Source: Bog-532 sp963732345
GTDB lineage: Bacteria; Actinomycetota; Actinomycetes; Streptosporangiales; Streptosporangiaceae
Assembly (NCBI GenBank): GCA_963732345.1
Contig: CAVSZI010000015.1
Span: forward strand, 124,001-188,000
Reading direction: 5' to 3'
Length of the DNA stretch: 64,000 nt
Position numbers and translations under genes: made by a program. Below are positions 1 to 7,394 of the stretch, piece after piece; the first letter of the stretch is position 1; each line of letters begins with the position of its first letter. Below the pieces are notes generated by a model that worked only from the letters and a program-made list of their open reading frames with translations, ran no database searches and was not told the DNA's origin.

Positions 1-137
1 CGCAGCAGCCGCTGGAAGAGCTGGTCGCCGAACGGCTGGACGGCGCCATCGGGTGAGGCCGCCTGCACGGTCGACGCCACCTCCGGGGAGGTCGCCTGCA
101 CGATCGACGGCACCTCCAGGTTGGGATCCGTGGTCAC
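1..137 (-). CDS. clpP: ATP-dependent Clp protease proteolytic subunit, N-terminal part
   Basis: Only the first 45 codons lie in the window; the gene runs off the left edge. The GTG start at 137 follows a good ribosome site (GAGGAG, about 7 nt upstream). The segment FGDQLFQRLL matches the conserved start of mature ClpP, just before the usual 'ERIIFLG' stretch. ClpP forms the tetradecameric serine-protease chamber that works with ClpX or ClpC. In actinobacteria tig is normally followed by clpP1, clpP2 and clpX, and this gene lies just downstream of tig on the same strand, so it is probably clpP1. The catalytic residues are outside the window. The preceding 26 residues are poorly conserved in the family and probably a propeptide-like extension. 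Confidence 0.8.
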   Translation of the reverse strand, partial: MTTDPNLEVPSIVQATSPEVASTVQAASPDGAVQPFGDQLFQRLL

Positions 138-490
138 TGCGTTCTCCTCGATTGACTGGGCGCGATATGCCTCATCCGCCTCGCTGAGGGCTCCGGCACG
201 TCGCAGTTCTCATTAACTGCCGTCTGATGTCTCTGATCTGGACGATAGCGCTCGCCCCGAGCGCGGTACGCCGCGACGGCACGGTTTTCGCTGTCGGCGC
301 ACGCGGTTACCGCGGGCGGGCGCGATCTGCTCGCGGCTCCGCCCGGCGGTCGTCGTCCCGGACAGGCCGGACTAGGCCTTGGCGCCCTCGTCGCCAGCTC
401 CGGTGGTGTCTGCGTCCGTGTCCATGGCGCCGGCCTCGGCGTCCGTTGTTGTGCCGGCCCCCGCTTCGGCGCTGGACTCCGCGGCCGTTG

Positions 491-2050
491 TCACAGCAGG
501 TGCCTCCGCGGCAATTGTCTCCGCAGCTGGTGCCCCCGTCCCCGTGACCACCGCGGCGGCGTCGTCTTCGCCGGCACTGTCCCCGGCGGCACTGTCCCCG
601 GCGGCACTGTCCCCGGCGGCGGTGTCCCCGTCCGCGGTGGCGTCGTCGGCGGCGGTGGCGTCGGCGGTGTCCCCGTCCGCGGTGGCGTCGTCGCGGCGGT
701 GGCGTCGTCAGCGGCGGTGGCGTCGTCAGCGTCCTGGCCGATGAGGGTGGCGTAGTCCAGCTCGTGGCCGCCCTCGTCCTGGATCTTCACGCGGCTGGCC
801 AGCAGGGCCATCGCCTTGCCGCGGAGCACCTCGGCGACGGCGGCGCCGATCTGGCCGCCCTCGGCGATCTGCCGCGCCAGCGCTTCAGGCTCGACGCCCA
901 TCTGCTGGGCCTGCTGGGTGACGAACCAGGAGAGCTCGGCGTCGTCCACGCCCAGGTCCTCCTCCCGCGCCACCTGGTCGAGGACCAGCCCGACCTTGAC
1001 GCTGCGGCGGGACTGCTCCTGCAGCTCGGTGTTGAACTCGTCCTCGGTCTTGCCGATCATCTGGAGGTAGGAGCCCCAGTCGGCGCCCGCGCGCTGGATC
1101 TGGTCGCGCATGGAGTGCTCGAGGCGGTGCGCCTCCTCCGCGACTATGCTGTCCGGGAGGGGCACGTCCACCTGGTCGAGCAGCGCGGCCAGGGCGCGGT
1201 CGCGGGCCTGGATGGCCAGCTGCTGCCGCCGCATCCCCTCAAGCCGCTGGCGCGTGTCGGCCCGCAGTTCCCCGATGGTGTCGAACTCGCTGGCGAGCTG
1301 CGCGAAATCGTCATCGAAGTCGGGCACTTCCTTGACCTTGACGCTGTGCACGGTGACGGTGACCTCGGCCTCGTCACCCGCGTACTCGCCGCCGGCCAGC
1401 TCGGAGCTGAACGTCTTCGACTCCCCGGCCGTCATCGCGGTCACCGCGTCGTCGAGGCCCTCCAGCATCGACCCGCTGCCCACCTCGTACGACAGGCCGC
1501 TGGCCTGGGCGTCCTCGACCGGCTCGCCGTCCACGGTGGCCGACAGGTCGATGGAGACGAAGTCGCCGCCCTCGGCCGGGCGCTGCACGCCCTTCAGCGA
1601 CGCGAACCGCTCACGCAGGCTGCTGAGGTACTCCTCCACGTCGTCCGGCGTCACCGTGGCGTTGTCGATGGTCACCGAGATGCTGGCCAGGTCGGGCAGC
1701 TCGAACCTCGGCCGGACGTCGACCTCGGCGGTGAAGGAGAGCTCCTTGCCGTCGTCCAGGCTGGTGATCTCCACCTCGGGCCGGCCGAGCGCGAACAGCT
1801 CCGACTCCTCGACCGCCTTGCCGTACAGCTCGGGAATGGCGTCGTTGACGGCCTGCTCGAGCACGGGCGCCCGGCCGATCCGCTGGTCGATGATCCGCGG
1901 CGGTACGCGTCCCGGACGAAAACCGGGAATGCGGACCTGCCGGGCCACTTCGCGGTACGCCTTGTCGATGCTCGGCTTCAGCTCGTCGAACGGCACCTCT
2001 ACGCTGAGCTTCACGCGTGTCGGGCTTAGTTCCTCGACGTCTGTTTTCAC
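491..2050 (-). CDS. tig: Trigger factor (ribosome-bound chaperone, PPIase), C-terminal tail frameshifted
   Basis: Trigger factor binds the ribosome near the exit tunnel and folds nascent chains. I chose the GTG at 2050, where the protein begins VKTDVEELSPTRVKLSVEV, the family's usual start; AAGGAG lies 10 nt upstream. The N-terminal ribosome-binding domain contains FRPGRVPPRIID (family signature GFRxGKxP), followed by the FKBP-like PPIase domain (about residues 155-235) and the helical C-terminal chaperone domain. After about residue 430 the sequence becomes a proline/threonine-rich tail ending at 491. In the next frame a 1-nt insertion near 693 would give an acidic Ala/Asp/Thr tail ending GAGDEGAKA at a TAG at 372-374, which looks more like actinobacterial trigger factors. 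Either the tail is frameshifted or the assembly dropped one base. Likely co-directional with clpP. Confidence 0.9.
   Translation of the reverse strand: MKTDVEELSPTRVKLSVEVPFDELKPSIDKAYREVARQVRIPGFRPGRVPPRIIDQRIGRAPVLEQAVNDAIPELYGKAVEESELFALGRPEVEITSLDDGKELSFTAEVDVRPRFELPDLASISVTIDNATVTPDDVEEYLSSLRERFASLKGVQRPAEGGDFVSIDLSATVDGEPVEDAQASGLSYEVGSGSMLEGLDDAVTAMTAGESKTFSSELAGGEYAGDEAEVTVTVHSVKVKEVPDFDDDFAQLASEFDTIGELRADTRQRLEGMRRQQLAIQARDRALAALLDQVDVPLPDSIVAEEAHRLEHSMRDQIQRAGADWGSYLQMIGKTEDEFNTELQEQSRRSVKVGLVLDQVAREEDLGVDDAELSWFVTQQAQQMGVEPEALARQIAEGGQIGAAVAEVLRGKAMALLASRVKIQDEGGHELDYATLIGQDADDATAADDATAATTPPRTGTPPTPPPPTTPPRTGTPPPGTVPPGTVPPGTVPAKTTPPRWSRGRGHQLRRQLPRRHLL
574..715. repeat. Tandem repeats in the tig 3' end
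   Basis: Three copies of a 15-nt unit (ACTGTCCCCGGCGGC-like) are followed by two copies of a unit of about 38 nt beginning GTCCCCGTCCGCGGTGG. The second long copy (from 669) lacks one G relative to the first (from 623), near 693. That difference accounts for the reading-frame change in the trigger factor tail. Confidence 0.8.
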
Positions 2051-2291
2051 GTCGGCGTCACTCCTTGTGTTCCCTGCATGGGTTCCCTCCACTGCCTGCC
2101 GCCGGGGGGCGACCGGGAACGCGGGAACTCGGATCATCACTCACGGCTACAGCCAGGTCTACGGCCGATAATCCTACCGGCCGCGCCGCCCGGAAAATTA
2201 CGACGCCAGGACGGTACGGCCCAATTCGCCAGGACCCGTGCGGCACCGCACGGCGGGGCGACGGTCGCCGGGGCCCGTTCGGCCTGCTGAA

Positions 2292-3413
2292 CTATCCGGC
2301 CGGCACCGGCACCCGGTCCCGGGCGGCGGCCGTGCGCGGGTCGTCCGGGGCGGCGGCCGTGCGCAGGCCGTCCGGGGCGGGCCCCCGGAAGAGACGCCGG
2401 TAGGAGTCGGGTGTGGTGTCGCGCCAGGCCCGGAAGTGGTGCCGCAGCGTCGCCGCGTTGCCGAAGCCGACGTGCTCGGCGATGGCGTCCACGGTCTCGT
2501 CGGTGTCTTCGAGCATCTGCTGGGCCAGCAGGATGCGCTGGGAGGTCAGCCAGCGCAGCGGCGTGGTGCCCGTCTCCTGCGCGAAGCGGCGCGCGAACGT
2601 GCGGGGGGACATGTGCGCGCGGGCCGCCAGGTCGCCCACCGTGAGCGGCCGGCCGAGGTTGAGCGCCATCCAGTCGAGCACCGTACCCAGGCTGCCGCCG
2701 GACGTTTCGGCCAGCGGGCGGTCGATGTACTGGGCCTGCCCGCCGTCGCGATGCGGCGGCACCACCATGCGCCGCGCGATCCCGTTGGCCACCCGCGAGC
2801 CCTGTTCCTTGCGCACCAGGTGGAGACAGGCGTCGATGCCCGCCGCCGTGCCCGCGCTCGTAATGACCGGCTGCTCGTCCACGTACAGCACGTCCGGATC
2901 GACAATCGCGCTGGGATAGCGCCGGGCCAGTTCGGCCGAGTGCCGCCAGTGCGTGGTGCACCGGCGCCCCTCCAGCAGGCCGGCCTCGCCGAGGACGAAA
3001 ACACCGCTGCACACGCTCAGTACCCAGGCCCCGCGGTCCGCCGCGCGGCGCAGGGCGGCCAGCAGGGCCTCGGGAAACCGGCCGCTTTCCGCCGCGCCGT
3101 GGGCCAGGGCGCCGGTGCGGGGAGGCTGCGCCGGCGGGGAAAGGCCGGGGATCAGGTCCGCCCGCCCCAGCCGCCGGTCGGACATCGCGGGTACCGCGAT
3201 CAGGTCGGCCTCCTCCAAGCGGTCCAGGCCATACGGGGTGTGGATGGTGAAACCCGCGTTGCAGCGGATCGGGCCCACCTCTCCCGCCACCACCGCGAAG
3301 TCGTAGGCCGGCAGGCCGTCATCGGAGCGGTCTATTCCGAACACCTCGCACACCACGCCGAGCTCGAACGCCTCGATGCGGTCGAGCACCACGACGGCGA
3401 CGTTCTTCAGCAT
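2292..3413 (-). CDS. GlxA-family transcriptional regulator (DJ-1/PfpI domain plus AraC HTH)
   Basis: The first half (residues about 1-170) is a DJ-1/PfpI-like domain: it starts MLKNVAVVVLDRIEAFELGV and has the Cys of the nucleophile elbow in VLSVCSGVF. The second half is an AraC-type double helix-turn-helix (GDLAARAHMSPRTFARRF, then DAIAEHVGFGNAATLRHHF). Such proteins are DNA-binding regulators; their DJ-1 domain is usually taken to be a sensor rather than an enzyme. The start is the ATG at 3413, which begins the conserved domain; an upstream in-frame ATG at 3449 would add 12 unconserved residues, and neither has a strong ribosome site. It is divergent from the small gene at 3507. No ligand can be inferred. 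Confidence 0.85.
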   Translation of the reverse strand: MLKNVAVVVLDRIEAFELGVVCEVFGIDRSDDGLPAYDFAVVAGEVGPIRCNAGFTIHTPYGLDRLEEADLIAVPAMSDRRLGRADLIPGLSPPAQPPRTGALAHGAAESGRFPEALLAALRRAADRGAWVLSVCSGVFVLGEAGLLEGRRCTTHWRHSAELARRYPSAIVDPDVLYVDEQPVITSAGTAAGIDACLHLVRKEQGSRVANGIARRMVVPPHRDGGQAQYIDRPLAETSGGSLGTVLDWMALNLGRPLTVGDLAARAHMSPRTFARRFAQETGTTPLRWLTSQRILLAQQMLEDTDETVDAIAEHVGFGNAATLRHHFRAWRDTTPDSYRRLFRGPAPDGLRTAAAPDDPRTAAARDRVPVPAG

Positions 3414-3506
3414 GGAACGAGTATGACCGCCCGGTTGGCAGGATGTCACCCATATATTTCACTCCTGCCACTATTCCGGAACGGATTCCAGAGGGAGGGT
3501 GGAGAC

Positions 3507-3749
3507 ATGAGCGTCACGAATCCTTCTCCTGGAGGGATACTCCGGCTGGCCCGCCGGCTGACGGCGGTCGTTGCCGAATGCAACGAGGCGCAGCGCCGCC
3601 TGATGTACCGCGGGCTTTCCTACGACCGGTACCTGACCGAGCCCGACGCACCACCGGACACGTACGCGGACTTCCTGCTCCGCACGTCGGGACCGCTCCA
3701 CCGGGAACCTTCGGCCCGGCAGCGGGTCGCGGGGCGCGCCGTCCGCTGA
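3507..3749 (+). CDS. Small conserved actinobacterial protein of unknown function (80 aa)
   Basis: The ATG at 3507 follows a purine-rich GGAGGGTGGAGAC ribosome site. The protein is soluble, with no signal peptide or membrane segment; it has a helical N-terminal half (RLTAVVAECNEAQRRL) and a C-terminal segment with YDRYLTEPDAPPDTYADFL. I recall similar small proteins from other actinomycetes, but no function is known to me. It is divergently transcribed from the GlxA-like regulator, with 93 bp between the two starts, so it is a plausible target of that regulator. That is inference from position only. Confidence 0.65.
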   Translation: MSVTNPSPGGILRLARRLTAVVAECNEAQRRLMYRGLSYDRYLTEPDAPPDTYADFLLRTSGPLHREPSARQRVAGRAVR

Positions 3750-3858
3750 GCGCCGGCCTTCGGCCTTCGGTAACGGGTTGCTCTTGTTTTGGGTGGCTCG
3801 TTTTCGGGGTGGGCTTTTTGGCTGACGGGGTGGCGGCCGTCGTTCCGGGGGCAAGCAG

Positions 3859-4947
3859 TCACGCAAGGGGCCGGGCTGGCGGTCGGCCAAGGGGCCGGGC
3901 TGGCGGCGGTCGGGCTGGCGGGATTTGAACCCGCGACCCCTGGCACCCAAAGCCAGTGCGCTTCCAAGCTGCGCTACAGCCCGCTTCTGAAGCGAGTGTA
4001 GTCAGTCCAGCGAAGTCGCGGCGCGGGACCGCCGGGCAGCCGACCCGGCTTACGGGGTGCGCCCCGGCTAACGGGGTGCGGAAGCGGTAGCCCTGGTCCA
4101 GCAGGCGGGGCAGCACGTACGTGAGCGCGGCGACGGTCTGGGTGCGATTCCCGCCGCCGTCGTGCTCCAGGATGATCGAGCCCGTGCGGGTGTTGCGCAT
4201 GATGTTCGTGGCGATGGCGCTGACCCCCGGCTGGGCCCAGTCACGAGGGTCCACCGACCAGTCCAGCGGCATGAGCCGCATCTGCCGGCATCTGGCCAGC
4301 ACCGTCGGTGACCACGCGCCGTACGGGGCGCGGAACATCGCCGGCCTGGTCCCGGTCGCCTTCGCAATGTTGTCGCTGGCCCGGTTCATCTGGTCGGCCA
4401 CGGCCAACGGCGCCAGCACGGTCAGGTTGGCGTGCGTCCAGGTGTGGTTGACGATCACGTGACCGGCCGCGGCCACCTCACGGGCGAGTCCGGGATAGGC
4501 GACGACGCTCCGGCCGATCATCGAGAAACTCGCGGTGACGCCGTACGTACGCAGCAGGCGGAGGATCTGCGGAGTATAAACAGGGCTCGGGCCGTCGTCG
4601 ATGGTCAAGGCGATGACCTTCGGGCCGTCGGTCAGGTGGTACAGGGGCCGGCCATTGGCCGGGGCGATGGTTTCGGGACCGCCTGCCGTGGCCGCGGCCT
4701 TCTGCCGTTTCAGGCGTCTGGCCGCCACGGCGCGCGCCTCCGCATTGGCGGCGGTCTGGGAAAGACCCGCGCCCTCGCGGACGGACGGTGAGGGTGGCAC
4801 GAGCTGCGGCCCCCGTGGCTTGGTCAGGGAGGTGCCCGCGCCGGGACCGGCGGCGCACTCGCCGAGGAGAACCAGGCCGCCGGCGGCCAGCAGGACCCGG
4901 CGGGTCATCGCAGCTCTGCTGAGCCGTGGCGCGTTGTCACTTCTCAT
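3859..4947 (-). CDS. Secreted polysaccharide deacetylase (NodB-type, CE4), abnormal C-terminus
   Basis: Zinc-dependent deacetylase acting on cell-wall or extracellular glycans. It carries the CE4 motifs in order: TIDDGPSP (catalytic Asp and metal Asp), HTWTHANL (metal His pair), RAPYGAWS, DWSVDPRDW and ILEHDGG. The N-terminus has an arginine-containing signal (MTRRVLLAAGGLVLLGECA) followed by a long Pro/Ala-rich linker, so it is exported and perhaps cell-bound; a Cys is present but the lipobox is not canonical. The ATG at 4947 follows GAGGGG. The CE4 domain ends with YRFRTP near 4073. The frame then stays open for another 70 codons, straight through the tRNA-Pro gene, to a TAG at 3859. This suggests loss of the native stop by a 1-nt change, since TTAG follows immediately. 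Confidence 0.85.
   Translation of the reverse strand: MRSDNAPRLSRAAMTRRVLLAAGGLVLLGECAAGPGAGTSLTKPRGPQLVPPSPSVREGAGLSQTAANAEARAVAARRLKRQKAAATAGGPETIAPANGRPLYHLTDGPKVIALTIDDGPSPVYTPQILRLLRTYGVTASFSMIGRSVVAYPGLAREVAAAGHVIVNHTWTHANLTVLAPLAVADQMNRASDNIAKATGTRPAMFRAPYGAWSPTVLARCRQMRLMPLDWSVDPRDWAQPGVSAIATNIMRNTRTGSIILEHDGGGNRTQTVAALTYVLPRLLDQGYRFRTPLAGAHPVSRVGCPAVPRRDFAGLTTLASEAGCSAAWKRTGFGCQGSRVQIPPARPPPARPLGRPPARPLA
3910..3983 (-). tRNA. tRNA-Pro (anticodon TGG)
   Basis: On the minus strand the cloverleaf reads: acceptor CGGGCTG paired with CAGCCCG, D-arm GCGCAGCTTGGAAGCGC, anticodon stem CTGGC/GCCAG around the loop TTTGGGT (anticodon TGG), and T-arm GCGGG-TTCAAAT-CCCGC. The discriminator is A and no CCA is encoded. 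It decodes CCA and related proline codons. Just downstream of its 3' end (3876-3910) are two partial copies of the acceptor-side sequence GGGCTGGCGG. Confidence 0.95.
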
Positions 4948-5198
4948 CCAGGCCCCTCTGCTTGCTACCTCCGTAGCCGGTCTGGCTTGGGGCTGGTCGC
5001 AGGCCCCGCTCCGATAGGCGACGTTCGGTACACAACCGCAAGGTGGTCAAGGATCAGGATTGATTGTTCTAAGAGATGATTCAAGGGGCCGCGCCGCGCG
5101 GACTGTCCGTGAGCGAGGGCAGTGGGGGTGGCGGGCAGTGGGGGGACTGGCGGGCGGCAGGGGCACGGGGCGGCCAGGGCGAGGGCACGGGCACGGGC

Positions 5199-5252
5199 GA
5201 GGGCGAGGGCGAGGGCGAGGGCGAGGGCGAGGGCGAGGGCGAGGGCGAGGGC
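5199..5252. repeat. GAGGGC hexamer microsatellite, nine perfect copies
   Basis: Nine uninterrupted GAGGGC units, flanked by degenerate copies (GCACGG, CAGGGC) from about 5169 to 5260. It lies in the 313-bp gap between the deacetylase and the PucR-like fragment, just beyond the stop of the latter. I see no gene in this gap. Confidence 0.9.
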
Positions 5253-5260
5253 ACGGGCGG

Positions 5261-5608
5261 TCAGGGCCGCTTACGCCGGAGCATCTGGCGCGCCCGCAGC
5301 GCGATCTCCAGCTCGAAGCGGCGGTCGGGATCCCGGAGCTGGTCGCCGAACAGGTCCTCCACAGGACGCAGGCGGTAGCGCACGGTTTGCGGGTGGACGT
5401 GCACGCATACCGCCACCTCGTTCGCGTTGCAGCCGCGCTGAAGCCTGGCGAGGAGCGTCTCAGCCAGCCGGTCCTGCTGCGCCGGGCGGAGGCGCTCCAG
5501 CGGCGCGAGCTGAGCGGCCCGCAGCGCGCCGGCCACCTCCTCGCCGGAGAAGATCAGGAGCGTGGACAGGTGCTCGTCGCAGCGGGAGCCGCTCATGCGA
5601 CCACGCAT
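5261..5608 (-). pseudogene. PucR/CdaR-type regulator, C-terminal HTH fragment
   Basis: 115 codons that match only the C-terminal part of PucR-family regulators. The HTH_30-type helix-turn-helix is clear in RLQRGCNANEVAVCVHVHPQTVRYRL, followed by the usual VEDLFGDQL and FELEIALRARQ. Full-length family members have 400 or more residues with a GAF or PucR sensor domain ahead of this; nothing like that is visible upstream, where 197 bp lead directly into the tRNA-Gly gene. The N-terminal part has probably been deleted at the edge of the accessory island. A truncated product could still bind DNA, but I regard it as a remnant. Confidence 0.7.
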
Positions 5609-5805
5609 GCGTCATCCGGCCGGCGCACTTTGTACCGCCGGACTCGCCCCGGCCAGTGTGTTCAGCGCCGGGCGCGCATCGGCCCACACATCCGCCGCGC
5701 GGACATCAGCCCGCTCCGGCCTCGCGCCGCCGCCCGGGGCGCCCCCGGAGCCGGTACGCTACCCGGTGACGGCACGGCGGGATCTGCGGCTTCCGCCGCC
5801 GTCAC

Positions 5806-5876
5806 GCGGGCGTAGCTCAATGGTAGAGCCCCAGCCTTCCAAGCTGGTCATGCCGGTTCGATCCCGGTCGCCCGCT
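5806..5876 (+). tRNA. tRNA-Gly (anticodon TCC), intact; integration site of the island
   Basis: Acceptor GCGGGCG pairs with CGCCCGC, anticodon stem CCAGC/GCTGG encloses CTTCCAA (anticodon TCC), and the T-arm is CCGG-TTCGATC-CCGG. The discriminator is T and no CCA is encoded. The 3' 41 nt (5836-5876) recur six times within the next 16 kb, so the gene marks attL of the accessory island. Insertion has reconstituted a complete tRNA. Confidence 0.95.
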
Positions 5877-5970
5877 CTCATGGTCCAGCCCAGGTCAGAG
5901 GCGGTGCTGTCGCTCCCGGTTCGCGTTGGTCCGAGCAATCGCGGACCGTTCGTGCCACATACGTGCCACA
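5836..5970 (+). other. attL: tRNA-Gly core (5836-5876) and integrase arm-type repeats (5952-5969)
   Basis: The core is the 41-bp 3' part of tRNA-Gly. Beyond it, on the side of the integrase gene, two GTGCCAC direct repeats start at 5952 and 5963, one helical turn (11 bp) apart. They sit just downstream of the ancestral integrase stop (5982-5984), a typical place for tyrosine-integrase arm sites. The same 11-bp-spaced pair precedes most later copies of the core. Confidence 0.75.
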
Positions 5971-5981
5971 GCGATGCCGCG

Positions 5982-7158
5982 TCACGCGCCTTCCTCACCG
6001 CGTTCGGCCTTGTCGTCCGGCTCCTTTGCGGGGCCGCGGACTTCGCGCACGAACGTGCCGAGAGCCCTCGCGATGGCCTGGTCCCGGTCGCGGGTGGCGT
6101 GCTGGTAGATCATCGCTGCGCGGACGCTGGAGTGCCCCGAGCCGGGCCATCAGCTCCTTGAGCGTGGCGCCCGTCGCGGCCGATAGGGTGCCGCCCGTGT
6201 GTCTGAGATCATGGAAATGAAGGCCCGGCAGGCCGACCGAGGTCCGGGCCTTGTCCCAGGTCCGGTGGAAGTTCGACCGGCGTAGCTGGCCGCCTTTCGG
6301 CCCGACGAAGGCGAACCCCCGCTTACCCGGCTCAGCGAACCGTTCCAGGTGCCAGCGGATCTCCGGGGCGATCTCTGCCGGGAAGGCGACGGTGCGCCGA
6401 CCGGCCCGCGACTTGGGCGTGTCCGGCCGGAGGCCGCCCTTGTCGAGCTGAGCCAGCGTCTCGGTGATCCGGATCTCGCAGCCGTCCAGGTCGATGTTCT
6501 CGCGCCGGAGGCCGACCAGTTCACCCCAGCGCATGTCCGCGAAGGTGGCGAGCAGGACAAGCGTGCGGTAGCGCACCGGAACGGTTTCCGCGAGCTTGAA
6601 GACGATGGGCAGCGGGACGATGGCCCGCTCGTCGGATTCCTCCTTGCCCGCTCCCGCGATCCGGCACGGGTTTCGCGAGATGATGCGATCCTCGGCTGCC
6701 GTCTCGAAGATCGCATGGAGCAGGCGGTAGGCCTTGGCCACCATCACCGGCCCAAACGGGCGCTCCACCTTCGGGCCAGCCACCAGGCGCTCCTTGCGCC
6801 AGCGACGCACAGTCACCTCATCGATGTCGGCCATACCCAGATCACCGAATGCCGGGTACAGGTGATTGGTCAAGAGGCCGTCGTATAGCTCGGCCGTCCG
6901 AGCCTTGAGCACCCGATCACGCATCCAGTGCCCGGCATAATCACGGAACTCCTGCGCCCCCAGCTCCGGGGCGATCCACTCCCCCTTCGAGATCTCGGCT
7001 TCCTTGAGGCTGAGCCAGCGCGCCGCGTCGGTCTTGCGCTGGAAGGTGGAGGGAGCCGGGCGGAGTTTGCCGTCAGGTCCCCGGTAGCGCGCCTGATAGC
7101 GCCCCGATGAGAGCTTGCGGATATTGCCGAACTGCCGCCCCCGCTTGGTGTCAGCCAT
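5982..7158 (-). pseudogene. int: Tyrosine site-specific integrase of the AICE, disrupted by a 1-nt insertion
   Basis: Phage-type integrase for the tRNA-Gly site. It has an N-terminal arm-binding part (KLSSGRYQARYRGPDGKLRPAP), a core-binding domain and the catalytic domain with the first Arg in MRWGEL and HFHDLRH. After LKELMARLG the frame changes. Reading GGGCAC instead of GGGGCAC (C tract at 6135-6138 on the plus strand) restores HSSVRAAMIYQHATRDRDQAIARAL with the catalytic Tyr and a stop at 5982. As sequenced, the frame ends at 5995 without the nucleophile Tyr, so the enzyme should be inactive unless the extra base is a sequencing error. The ATG at 7158 overlaps the xis stop (TGATG), so the genes are translationally coupled. 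Ancestral length about 391 aa. Confidence 0.88.
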
Positions 7159-7394
7159 CAGGCGACCTTTCCTTGGTTGTAGCTCCGAGTCGTGATCGGC
7201 GCGACGACGCCGGAAGCGATGAAGTCATCCAGTGCCGACGCGCGGATGCGGACGTGACGGCCGACCCTGACGAACTCGATCCGCCGTTCGGCGATCAGCC
7301 GTCGCGGGAAACGCTTGCTGGTACCGAGGATCGCGGCGACCTCCGACAGAGTGAGCAGCCGTTCCGAGGCTGCGCTGCTGGCCTGCGCCTTCAT
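7158..7394 (-). CDS. xis: Excisionase / MerR-like HTH protein of the AICE
   Basis: A 78-residue protein with the winged-helix DNA-binding motif of excisionases: RLLTLSEVAAILGTSKRFPRRLIAERRIEFVRVGRHVRIRASALDDFI, written here in two parts as RLLTLSEVAAILGTSKRF and RVGRHVRIRASALDDFI. It would bend attachment-site DNA and steer the integrase toward excision. The ATG at 7394 overlaps the end of rep (ATGA), and its stop overlaps the int start (TGATG). This rep-xis-int order is typical of pSAM2-like integrative elements. The gene itself looks intact. Confidence 0.85.
   Translation of the reverse strand: MKAQASSAASERLLTLSEVAAILGTSKRFPRRLIAERRIEFVRVGRHVRIRASALDDFIASGVVAPITTRSYNQGKVA

Noticed and set aside
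764..2029. Long plus-strand open frame opposite tig
   Set aside because: It is the antisense shadow of a clearly recognised trigger factor gene; its composition (Leu/His/Arg-rich, no motif) is typical of such shadows in GC-rich DNA.
5060..5815. Large plus-strand frames over the GAGGGC repeats
   Set aside because: Open only because of the repeat and as a shadow of the PucR-like fragment; composition is Arg/Ala/Gly low complexity.
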